Below, piece after piece: positions 55,169 to 64,000 of a stretch of DNA of 64,000 nucleotides (the first letter of the stretch is position 1; every line of letters starts with the position of its first letter). Origin of the DNA: Akanthomyces muscarius (lineage: Eukaryota > Ascomycota > Sordariomycetes > Hypocreales > Cordycipitaceae); contig NC_079245.1 in assembly GCF_028009165.1 (NCBI RefSeq), forward strand, positions 1,674,001 to 1,738,000, given 5' to 3'. The notes under the pieces are model-generated. The model was not told the origin of the DNA, did no database searches, and saw nothing but the letters and a program-made list of their open reading frames with translations. The position numbers were made by a program, and so were the translations under genes.

Positions 55169-57754
55169 CTAGTCGTATCGCCGGCTGCCCGCACGATCCT
55201 TGCCGTCGTCATCGTAGTCCACGGCAGGCGCGGCGTCGCTGCGACGGCTCCCGTCCGTGGTACGTCGCCCCTTGCGGCTGCCGGTGCTGTCGGTGCCGTC
55301 TTCCCCGCCGCCGCCGCCGCCGCCGCCGCGGCTGCGTTTCGTGCCCCCGTTGCCACTGCCCAGGCCGGCAATGCGCTGAGCCTCTTTCAGCAAACGCTCG
55401 CGATTGCGCGCCTCGCGCTCCAGGGTGTGCGGATCTTTGGTCGTGCTGCCGCTGCCGCCGTTGCTCGCCTCAGCGGGCGTCGAGACCCCCCCGTCTGCCG
55501 AGTGCTTCTTGTCGGCTCTGCTCTCTCGGTCACGATCGCGGTCGCGGTCTCTTGGGCGATCTTTGCGCTCGCGACGGTCCTTGTCCTTATCGCGGTCCCT
55601 GTCACGATCACGGTCACGGTCTCGGTGTCGGTCACGACGATCACGGTCGCGGTCACGGTCGCGGTCCTTATCCTTGTCTCTGCGCCGCGAGTGATCGTGA
55701 TCTCTGTCCCTGTCCCGATCTTTGTGCGATCTATGGCTACTCGTTTTCTCATCGCGATGTTTGTCTTTGTCACGGTGACGATCCGAGTCTCTCTCGCGGC
55801 GGCTATGGCGACTTGACTTCTTCCCCTCTTCTGGGGAGGCTGACCTCGATCGCTCACCAACGCCCTTTTCGTATCGCGACTCGTCCTCGCCGTGCCGTGA
55901 AGAGTGTTTGCGGCTCTTGTGCTTTCTACTACGACTGTAGGAATCATCGTCATACCAGTCGCCATCAGCAGTCTGCGAGCGGTCTCGTGCTCGCCGATGA
56001 GAGCTTTTATCTCCTCGGCTGCGACTGCGACTATGTCCTCTACTAGTCGCTCGAGACTGTTCATATGAGTAGTCGCGATCCTGGTCGCCAGGCGCCGATC
56101 TGCGATCAGCTCCATCGATGTCTCGCTCAGTGTCATCATACTGAGATCTAGTCTGGCTATCAGCAGAGCCATCTGCAGCACCGTCGCCGACTTGATAGCC
56201 CCTTGCGCGGAGATGATGTAGACTGGTGTTTGGTAGACCTTGGCGCATCGCTTTTGGGCCCGTCGGGGCATTCACGGGCACATCGGCGGGCTGGCTACCT
56301 TCCTTGTCCTGGGTCACACTTTGGGCGTCACCTTGGTTGCTCGCCTGCGAAAATGACTGAGCAGAAGTATCGATCTGGCCCTGCTGTATTTGGCCTTGGC
56401 CATGGTAGTTGCCGCCGTTCTGGAAGCCACCACGGCCGTATCCTCCATAGTATCCGCGGCCACGGCCACGACCACGGTAATTGTGCTGGCGATAGTTATT
56501 ATATTGGCCATAATTACCTTGGTTGTAGCCTGTCTGGAAGCCAGAGTTATAGTTCCCATAGTCACCAGTGTTCATACCAGCGGCATTTTGATTGAAATTA
56601 TTCTGGTCGAAATTCCATGACTGAGAACCGTTCCAGTTATTATCGTAGCCGCCCCCAAACCCTCCCATGCCGTTCATGCCCATGCCTTGAAAGCCTCCAT
56701 TCATGAACATGCTCTGCATCATCGGGTCCGCGTTCATGCCCGGCATGCCTGGTAAAGGTGGTGTTAGCGCCATATCATCTGCCGTTTGAGTTGGTTCCAC
56801 ATACCCATCATCGGAAAGCCCATGTTGTTCTGCATGGCCATCATCATCTGCATTTGGTTAAGATCGCCACCCCCGGGAAACATTTGGTTCGAGAAACCGT
56901 TTCCGTGTGGCGCCTGCCCGTTCCCGTTTTCCTCCTCGCCCTGGTTGTCTTCTTCGGCGTATTCGACCTCCTCATTCTCTTGGGGAGGTTGCTCCAGGCG
57001 CTTTGTGGTGATGATAACATCATCATCCGAATCTTCGTCCGCGTCGTCGTCGTTTTCGTCCTGAACGTTGTTGGCCGTGTTAGGATCCTCTTGTTGGGCA
57101 TCAGAGGTACCCTGCTGCTGCTGAATATTCTGGGATTGTTAGCATGGGATGCCGGAAGATATTATAATGATTCGCGCTTGCCTCAGTATCGCTCTGCACT
57201 ACACCAAGTGTGGGTACAGTTGATGTGTCGGCGGCAGAGACACTCGATGCTTGGCCTGCATTGGTGGTGGCCTCTCTGTCGGCGCCTGCCTGGCCGCCCT
57301 CGGACTTCAGTAACGGAGCAGCTTGGACTGGTGTTTCGGGAGCTGGCTCTGGGATGTCTTTGGGTTTGTTTGCTTCCCGTTTCTTCTCTGCAGTGCGAAG
57401 AAACACCTTGATCGTGGTACGTAGCGATTTGTTCGGGGTGCAATCATCGGCAGAGAGCGGCGAGTGCTCGCAGACGGGGCAGGACGATGGTAGACTCGCG
57501 TGACCTGAAAAATTAGCATCGCAATAAATTAGACTTCGTTGTAGAGCCTCACATGTTTCGCAAATCGCTTGTTCACAACAGGGTAAACGGAATGCGTTGA
57601 CAGCAAGCTTGCTGCAATTTGCACATCGTAGTTTGTGAGGGATGTCATCAGGAGTCAGGGAGCTATGGCGAGTTAGTCATGGTCGCTGGAAACTGATTTG
57701 TAGCAAAGCATACCTGATGAGTGCAGCCTGCGCCTCAGTGATTGACGATGCCAT
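55169..57754 (-). CDS. RING-finger protein with RGG and Arg-Asp repeat tail
   Basis: Exons 57754-57714, 57662-57553, 57504-57182, 57129-56805 and 56748-55169 give 792 residues. The N-terminus has an all-cysteine RING (RBBP6/Mpe1-like C4C4 pattern): LRCANCSKLAVN, FRLPCCEQAICETCH and SCPVCEHSP, followed by a basic KVFLRTAEKKREANKPKD. It lacks the DWNN domain and zinc knuckle of Mpe1/RBBP6. The centre is acidic (DENDDDADEDSDDD), then Met/Asn/Gly-rich, then an RGG/RGRG block (NYRGRGRGRGYYGGYG). About 200 residues of alternating RD/DR/RS dipeptides follow, and the protein ends with a Gly run and acidic tail. The mix suggests an RNA-associated nuclear E3 ligase in splicing or 3' end processing; this is inference. 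Intron 57181-57130 appears to be GC-AG. Confidence 0.8.
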
Positions 57755-58750
57755 GTCGTTGCGATTAGATGAAGCTTGGGAAAGGCTTCATGTATTCTGC
57801 GCCGTGATCGAGATGGCAGTCAGGAAACAGAACTGTTATTCGTATTGATACACCCGAGGCAGAACGGCCACGCAGGTAGGTAAACAGCGCGCCTTTATAG
57901 ACACATAAGATCGGTGATACAAGACATAATCGTTGAAAATTGGGTACGGGGAACCAATGGTTGGGACTGCAAACGCATCTAGAGGAGTTTGACGCGGTAC
58001 ATGCCAAGTGGGCCGATAGTGGATGGCTGCAGATTAGCCGTCGTGCAAGTCGCACCAGTCACGTGCTCCTTCTTACACGGCCTTGCGACAACGAAAAGGC
58101 AGTCTGCTGAGCTCGGAAGCAATTTAACAGTGAGAGCGGCTGATTGTGTTGTATCCTAATGATTCGTTCCTTTGAACGGTATGCGTCTCCTCTATTCGCG
58201 CTCGTCGGCAGCGCACCACTTGGTTTGTTTCGCAGCCCACTCGATATCGTTCCACAGCGCTTCGACGGAGACAATGAGCGAGACTTGGATATCTCCCGGG
58301 TGGAAAAGCTTGGTTTGACTTGTTATTCCAGTCGAGCGTATAGAAAACACTGACCGCTATTTTCATGTTGGACGAAGCCCGAGCATCATGATGTGACTCG
58401 CTAGTTCATCTGGCGACACGAAGTTGGCTGGAAGCATGCTCCGCTCGGCGTGAACATTTGTATCACGCAGTGCGCTGCGCTTGTTCCATCACACTGTTCT
58501 GTTCCACTCACATGCACTGTGCACATCAACTGCGAGCAGGTTGAAACGAATGTCGGCTCATTATACAGAGCTGAGTGGTTCACATCTAAGGTAAGTATTG
58601 AAACAACGTGCAACTAGATATACCGTAATCCCGTAAAATTATAAATCGACTCCGAAAGCATGCGCTGAGGCATCATGGTCTGACCAATTAACAAAGCTGG
58701 GCAATAAAAGACGTCGTGAAACAAAGCTTGCTGGGCACAAATATGACTGC
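57755..58750. other. Spacer between VPS21 3' end and RING-gene promoter
   Basis: About 1 kb. GCAGGTAGGTAA at about 57872-57883 is a half-site of the recurrent word, and a TCACGTG lies near 58058-58064, some 300 bases upstream of the RING start. No gene supported. Confidence 0.5.
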
Positions 58751-59557
58751 TTAACAAGCACATCCATCCTTCGATCCGGCCGCTTGTGGGTTTCCAAGGT
58801 TAACTCTCTGCTCTTCTCCGGTGCGGCTGGCCGTGTTGGTGGTGCCGGCGCCGCGGGCGCTCTTTAGGGAGGTCTCCGGGATTGCGTTGGCAATGGCTGT
58901 GAACACCTCCGACACATTCACACCGGTCTTGGCACTGGTCTCGAAGAACAGTAGACTCTCCTCTTCCGCATAAGCCTTGGCTTCTTCTGTGGGTACCTTG
59001 CGAGCGTCACCTGAGTCGTCGCCGTCGTCGCCGCTATCGCCGCTCGCAGATTCGCTGGCGAGATCTAGCTTGTTGCCGACAAGCGCAATCACGATGCCGG
59101 GAGAAGCCTGTCGTTGCAGCTCGGCGACCCAATGCTTGGCCTTGATGAGAGATGTTGGTTTTGTAATGTCGTAGACAACCAGAGCAGCCTGAGCATTTCG
59201 GTAGTACATGGGGGCGAGGGAGGCAAATCGCTCCTGGCCGGCGGTATCCCAAATCTCAAACTTAATTGTCCGCGTGGGAAGATTGCATTTCTGGGTAAGG
59301 AATGCCGCTGAGTGAAGCGTTAGCCATGGAAATAGATTCGCAAAGGGGTTGCTACTTACCACCGATAGTGGGCTCTTTATTTTCCTGGAAGTCGTTGTTG
59401 ACGAAGCGCAGGACCAAGGAGGACTATTCGAATATTAGCTCTACGGCGGAGGCGAAAGGTCATTTTCATGGATAATTACCTTTCCCACGGCAGCCTCGCC
59501 GAGAAGCACCAGCTTGACGCTGCTGCTGGGCTTGGGGCCATTGCCAGTATCAGCCAT
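58751..59557 (-). CDS. VPS21: Rab5-family GTPase (Vps21/Ypt51)
   Basis: Exons 59557-59480, 59423-59360 and 59307-58751 give 232 residues. Rab5 GTPases control early endosome fusion and vacuolar sorting. G motifs are complete: GEAAVGKSSL (P-loop, split by intron 1), effector region [34 protein letters not shown] and ETSAKTG. The C-terminus DGCAC ends in a Cys-x-Cys double-prenylation motif. An acidic insert [17 protein letters not shown] between GNKLDL and the next helix is longer than in yeast Vps21; similar inserts occur in filamentous fungi. The effector sequence and EERF-type switch II favour Rab5 over Rab7 or Rab11. Start: ATG at 59557. KRI1 is divergent about 530 bases away. Confidence 0.96.
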
Positions 59558-60089
59558 CGTTGCAGGGTCGTCCGACGAGCGGGCAAGTGTATCGAGCGTC
59601 GTTCGAGGGTGTGAGTAAAGCTAAAGCGAGGAAGTCTTGCTATGAGCCGTTTCGGATACTCAAATGTGGATGTACAGCTTTGGCAAGGACAGCCTTTCGT
59701 CAGAAGTCGTAGATGTTGCGGGATAGAGGCAGAGGCTGAGCGATGACGACTTGGCGAGTATTTTACGCTGGGCTTCGTCCTGGAAGCGGCTGGAGTTCGC
59801 GGAGGCCCAGCCACAGGCCACAGCCACCCAAGTGGCGGGGCAGAAGCATAACAGGCTGCCTGTTAGAGGCTTCGGCAGAAAGTTGGCCCATTCCCGCAAC
59901 CTGGATGTTTGGCCCCGCCAAAAAGTTTCACGCGGCAGAAAAGTAGCTGCAGCAAAAAAATCCAAGAGCGGTGGATCGCCTCGGAAAGCGTACTGTGATC
60001 AAGCAAGTCTTTAGATTCAGCACCACAACGCTCCGGCGCGCAATTTCCCTGTCCTACTCGCAATCATTGGTGGAGATTATTTGGCATCG
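59558..60089. promoter_or_regulatory. Divergent promoter spacer VPS21 / KRI1
   Basis: About 530 bases head to head. No TATA box in either direction stands out. Open frames without family resemblance cross it on both strands. Confidence 0.5.
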
Positions 60090-62116
60090 ATGGCGCCTTC
60101 AAAGGACTCCAAAGCGGCCAAGCGCAACTTGCTCGACGACTCCGACTCCGACTCTGACAATGGAGGGGCCGCCGTCGACTCTGGCTTCAAAGTAAACGAA
60201 GAGTTTGCCCGTCGCTTCGAACACAACAAGAAAAGAGAAGAGCAACACAGACGTATGTGACTCGATTGCCTATTGAAAAACTCAATTAGCTGACGCATTT
60301 TATAGTCGAAGAGAAATTAAAAAACGGCCAGGACGATGACGAAGACTCGTCCGACGATGAAAGCGAGGATGAGAACGGCTTCCTGGCCACCGAGGACCTC
60401 GACGCCCAAATCTCTGCAACTCTTCAGGCCATCAAAAACAAAGATCCTCGAGTCTACGACAAAGATCAGACTTTCTACAAGCCTGACGACGAGACTGGCG
60501 ACGCTAAGACGGAGAAGAAGGAAAAGCCCGTCTTCCTTCGCGATTACCACCGAGAAAAGATTCTGCGGGGAGATATCGGCGCGGACGAGGAGGAGGAGCA
60601 ACCTCAGACATACGACCAAGAACAAGAAGCTGCTAAGCTAGAATTCCTTTCCGGCGTGAGAGACGCGGAAGGGGACAGCGACTCGGACGATGACGACGGA
60701 TTCGTGGTCAAGAAGAAGTCAGATGGCGCAGCGCCCAAGTCATCCAATGGCATCCACCCTTCTCGATCAGCCAAGGTGAAGGTCTCTGGGGCTAATGTTG
60801 GAGATGCCGACAAGGACCCCGAGACATTTCTGTCCAACTTTATGGCCGCCAGAGCATGGGTCGAAGAGGAGGGTGGTCGTTGGAAGGCCTTTGAATCAGA
60901 TGATGGCGAAGAGGACGACCGCGCCGATGAATTTGAGCAGGCCTACAACTTGCGCTTTGAAGACCCTGAAAAGAGCAGAGAAGTGCTGCGCTCCTATGCC
61001 CGTGACATTACGAACTCGCGCTCCGTCCGCCGCGAAGAAGCCACAGGCCGCAAGCGCCTACGAGAGCTGGAAAAGGAGCGCAAGGAGGCAGAGAAGAAAG
61101 AGCGTGGCGATGAGAAGGCGCGTCTGCGCAAACTCAAGGTCGAAGAGGCCGAGAAGAAGCTGCGCAAGATCAAACAGGCCGCCGGCGCCGTCGGCAAGGA
61201 GTTGTCGGACGAGGAATGGATGAGCTTCCTGGACGGTGCGTGGGAGAATGACAACTGGGAGGAGGAGATGCAGAAGCGCTTCGGCGACGACTACTACGCC
61301 GTGCGGGACGACGACTTTGCGGCCGACTCGGATGTCGAAGTGGCGTCGTTCAAGAAGAGCAAAAGGCCCAAGAAGCCCAAGTGGGACGACGACATTCAGA
61401 TCAACGACATCGTCTCCGATTTCGACGAGGAGGAAGCCAAAGCCGAGTTTGACCTAAGCGACGCCGAGGAAGAAGATGACGAGGAGGAAGAGGCTGCCCC
61501 GGCCAAGAAGAAGCGCAAGACGGCCGATATCAAAAAGGAACGCATTGAGGCCCAGAAAAAGTCCAAGAAGGAGCGCGCCAAGCTCGAGGCCCTCGTCGAC
61601 ACCAAGATGGAGCTCACCGACCACGACCTCCTCCGCGACTCGGCGCGCCTCGCCTCCGAGGCCGCCGGCACTGCCGACCCGTCCGCGGCCGTGCAGCCGT
61701 TCCGCTACCGCGAGACCTCGCCCCAGTCCTTTGGCATGACGGCACGCGACATCCTGCTCGCGCCCTCGGACCAGGTCCTCAACGAGTACGCCGGCCTCAA
61801 GAAGTTTGCCTCGTTCCGCGAGGAGGAGAAGAAGCGCCGCGACCGCAAGCACCTCGGAAAAAAGGCACGCCTGAGGCAGTGGCGCAAGGAGGTCTTTGGC
61901 CACGAGTTCGAGCGCACCGGCCCGACATTTGGCTTTGAAAAGTACGCAGACGAGGAGGAGGCGGTGGCAGAGCAGCAGCAGCCGCGGAGGAAACACGAGG
62001 CGAAAAAGGACTCGACCACCACCATGAGCAACATCGTCGAGCGCGATGGCGAGGCGTCGGGCAAGAAGAAGAGGAAGCGGTCCAAGAACAAAAAGTCAGC
62101 CGAGACGGAAGCGTAA
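60090..62116 (+). CDS. KRI1: Ribosome biogenesis protein Kri1
   Basis: Exons 60090-60252 and 60306-62116 give 657 residues. Kri1 is a nucleolar factor that works with Krr1 in early 40S assembly. The family pattern is clear: N-terminal KVNEEFARRFEHNKKREE, then TFYKPDDETGD, PVFLRDYHREKILRG, DPETFLSNFMAARAWVEE, RSYARDITNSRSVRREEATG and KYADEEEA. The conserved C-terminal domain contains FGMTARDILLAPSDQVLNEY, SFREEEKKRRDRKHLGKKAR and RLRQWRKEVFGHEF. Acidic tracts (DDESEDEN, DAEEEDDEEEEA) alternate with Lys-rich ones, and the tail KKKRKRSKNKKSAETEA is a nuclear/nucleolar signal. The phase-1 intron removes 53 bases after HR. Start: first ATG in frame, context TCGATGG. Confidence 0.95.
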
Positions 62117-62817
62117 ACACAAAACATGTTGAGCTTCCCGCTCGGGACCTTGCTTCGCTCCCTGTTTTCCTTTCGTGTGTTCTCTAATCATAGATTTGAT
62201 GGGTTTCCAGTTGTCACTTTTTAAAGCACCCCCCGTGGTAGTTTCGCCACGGAACGACTTGTACATAGCAAAAGAAGGTCATCGCAAAAGGCGCATCAAT
62301 CAATTTCAATACCATTTTTCCACACCTAAAATAGTTTCCGGGCACATATTCAAATCTCTCTCAAGTGTTCAAAAAAGTTCTTTGGTATTTATTCACATCA
62401 TCAAATCCTTCCAAGTTTCTGAGACCATGCCGTCTTTCCACTCCCGGGTCCCCTCCGCTTTATTTTCATTAGTATGTAACAGGGCGAAGAACAAAAATTG
62501 ATCCAGTCTCTTCTCCTCCAAAAAGCACACTTCAATTCGACAAGATATCTGTCCAGAGCGGGAGGCTGCTTTCGCGCAAAAAGAATGAGCAGCCCCGCGC
62601 AAGCCACCCAGAAGAAAACACAAACTTCCAGCCCAAAATCGCCCAAAAAAAATACCCGCCAGTAATGCTCTTCGTAATGATATAGGTGTTGCTCTTAATA
62701 GAAAAAAGGAAAAAATAAAATATGAAAATCAACAAGAGGGGAATCGTATCTGTAGTTACAACCTTGGTTTCGTCCTGTTCAAAAATTGCTCGTCGGAGCA
62801 TGTGTGCTTTGCATAGT
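62117..62817. other. Convergent 3' spacer
   Basis: About 700 AT-rich bases between the stops of KRI1 and the last gene. An AAAAATAAAATATG near 62712 lies on the KRI1-distal side. No gene supported. Confidence 0.5.
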
Positions 62818-64000
62818 TTACATGCCATGCTGTAGCCCACTGCCCATGTGGTTCTGCTGGGGCAAATTGTTGCCGTTTCCGGGATTGCCATTGCTGCTGC
62901 CAGCATACATGCTGTAGCCGTCCACGCCGTTGCCAGCCATGTTCATGTCTTGATTCATCTCCGGCGGCTCCATGTCATAGCCCATAAACCACGAGCTATC
63001 TGGTGCAGAGTTGAAAATATTCATCGTCGGCGCCGTCATGGGGTTCTGATGTTGGGGTGGGTGGCGCTGCTGGTGCATACCAGCATTCTCGTTCTTTGGT
63101 ACAGTTGCCGAATTTTGACGTGAGTTCGGCTGAGCACCGTTGGCCATCCCCTGCCAACCATTGCTGTTCTCCTGCGGCGGGCCATTTATTCCACCTGGCA
63201 CGATACCAAACATCTGTTGAGGCAGTCCGGCATCTTGACCCCCCATGCCAAGCGGGGCAATATCGGCGAAGAAGGGCATCTGTGGCTGCGGGTATGGCGC
63301 CATGTTGTTCGGGCTGATGGGTGACATGGTTGACATGTATGCCTGTGGCTGGGCAGGCATGCTGTGTGCGCCGAACGTCATCGACGGCTGCGTGTTGCCT
63401 GGGGTCGAGAATTTCCGCTGGTCAACCTGAATGCGAGGAGTGCTACCAGACTGGTCCGAAACTCTTCGAGGAGTAGGCGCAACAGAAGCTTGTCGGGCCT
63501 CGGGCGTCGGCTGATCTGGCTTGTTCGGGGGTGTGACACCAGTAGAATTCCTTTTGTGAGGAGCTGGTTTTCGCTTTTGCATTGGCGTCTTGCCGGGGTC
63601 TTTGCCATCGGCGGCATGGGAAGCAGGCGAGAGGTTCTCCAGGAACTCCCCCACTGAGTGCAACTCAGGCTTTTGTTCCAAGACAGCGTCCTCTCCACCC
63701 TCACTGCGTCTCGGGACACTTGGATCCATGAAATCAACATTAGATACACCAGACGGGTAACGGTTGAACCAGTCAGCATACTGCAGCAACGGCTGCCTGC
63801 TTTGCATGGCGCCGTTCATGCCGGGTCGTCGAGAGGCGTCGTAGGCGTTCTTGTATTGGCGTCGAATGTCCTCTACCATCCAGTGAAACATGCCCCAATA
63901 TTTCATCATCTTCTTAAGATATTTAATATTGATGGCAAGATGCACTTCGGCGGCAGCTTTAAGCTTGGGGTTCCCAGAAATCATACCGTAAATCTGCACA
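62818..64000 (-). CDS. C-terminal part of a probable fungal transcription factor, 5' end outside window
   Basis: An open frame of at least 393 codons enters at the right edge (first visible codon reads Val) and stops at 62818-62820. The visible start (GNPKLKAAAEVHLAINIKY, LKKMMKYWGMFHWMVEDIRR) looks like the end of a helical domain such as the fungal-specific transcription factor domain. The rest is low complexity, rich in Pro, Gln, Asn, Met and Gly (for example YPQPQMPFF), with basic patches such as MQKRKPAPHKRNS, and ends GSGLQHGM. Such tails are typical of activation domains. No zinc cluster is visible because the N-terminus is missing, so the family call is tentative. Confidence 0.55.
   Translation of the reverse strand, partial: VQIYGMISGNPKLKAAAEVHLAINIKYLKKMMKYWGMFHWMVEDIRRQYKNAYDASRRPGMNGAMQSRQPLLQYADWFNRYPSGVSNVDFMDPSVPRRSEGGEDAVLEQKPELHSVGEFLENLSPASHAADGKDPGKTPMQKRKPAPHKRNSTGVTPPNKPDQPTPEARQASVAPTPRRVSDQSGSTPRIQVDQRKFSTPGNTQPSMTFGAHSMPAQPQAYMSTMSPISPNNMAPYPQPQMPFFADIAPLGMGGQDAGLPQQMFGIVPGGINGPPQENSNGWQGMANGAQPNSRQNSATVPKNENAGMHQQRHPPQHQNPMTAPTMNIFNSAPDSSWFMGYDMEPPEMNQDMNMAGNGVDGYSMYAGSSNGNPGNGNNLPQQNHMGSGLQHGM

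Noticed and set aside
55404..56595. Several plus-strand frames with Ser/Arg or Val/Ile repeats
   Set aside because: Mirror images of the RD/RS and RGG repeats in the RING gene on the opposite strand.
61454..61996. 180-codon minus-strand frame inside KRI1
   Set aside because: Antisense of Lys/Glu/Asp-rich coding sequence; Leu/Ala-rich translation is an artefact.

Overview
The window is nuclear DNA of a filamentous ascomycete, most probably a sordariomycete and perhaps Hypocreales. The evidence is many short GT..AG introns (about 50-200 nt) with CTAAC/CTRAC branch sites, GC-rich third positions in coding sequence, AT-richer spacers with homopolymer runs, and a set of recognisable fungal proteins (Pbn1, Hsp104, Ste11, Nup82, Pik1, Kri1, BimA-type Cdc27, Gig1). 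Species cannot be settled from the sequence alone. I see no rRNA, convincing tRNA, CRISPR array, transposase or reverse transcriptase. There is also no clustered secondary-metabolism set. It is an ordinary housekeeping segment of about 27 genes, and I found no obviously new multi-gene system.

Layout. 1-7.1 kb: a caspase-like protein running off the left edge (-), PBN1 (+) and a Zn2Cys6 regulator (+). 7.5-13.6 kb: intronless HSP104 (-) with a heat-shock element array, mitoribosomal mL67 (+), and a P-loop sulfotransferase-like protein (-). 13.6-18.4 kb: a long gene-free stretch ending in a leader without any ATG in front of STE11. 18.4-30.4 kb: STE11 (+), gamma-glutamylcyclotransferase-like (+), PrpF-like isomerase (+), secreted metallophosphoesterase (-), a 2.5 kb spacer, EBP-type sterol isomerase (+). 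30.5-43.6 kb: NUP82 (-), CBP20 (+), mL60 (-), TRS20 (+), histone H4 (-), CDC27 (-), SND2 (+), GIG1-like (-). 45-64 kb: HSL-type alpha/beta hydrolase (+), NC2-alpha/BUR6 (+) behind a roughly 1.1 kb leader with one short uORF, PIK1 (+), a RING/RGG/RD-repeat protein with a GC-AG intron (-), Rab5/VPS21 (-), KRI1 (+), and the C-terminal part of a probable transcription factor running off the right edge (-).

Genes mostly act independently. The loose functional themes are gene expression (NC2-alpha, CBP20, the RING/RD protein, H4, transcription factors), ribosome making (KRI1, mL67, mL60), secretory and endosomal traffic (TRS20, PIK1, VPS21, SND2, PBN1), cell cycle (CDC27) and signalling (STE11). 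Several pairs are divergent over short spacers (mL60/TRS20, VPS21/KRI1, NUP82/CBP20). The most interesting signals are regulatory: two very long ATG-depleted leaders (STE11, NC2-alpha), a register-perfect heat-shock element array, short uORFs, a GC-AG intron, and a palindromic TAGGTACCTA/TACCTAGGTA word that recurs in spacers.

Exon boundaries were placed by eye from splice consensus and reading frame. All complete multi-exon models below sum to a whole number of codons.
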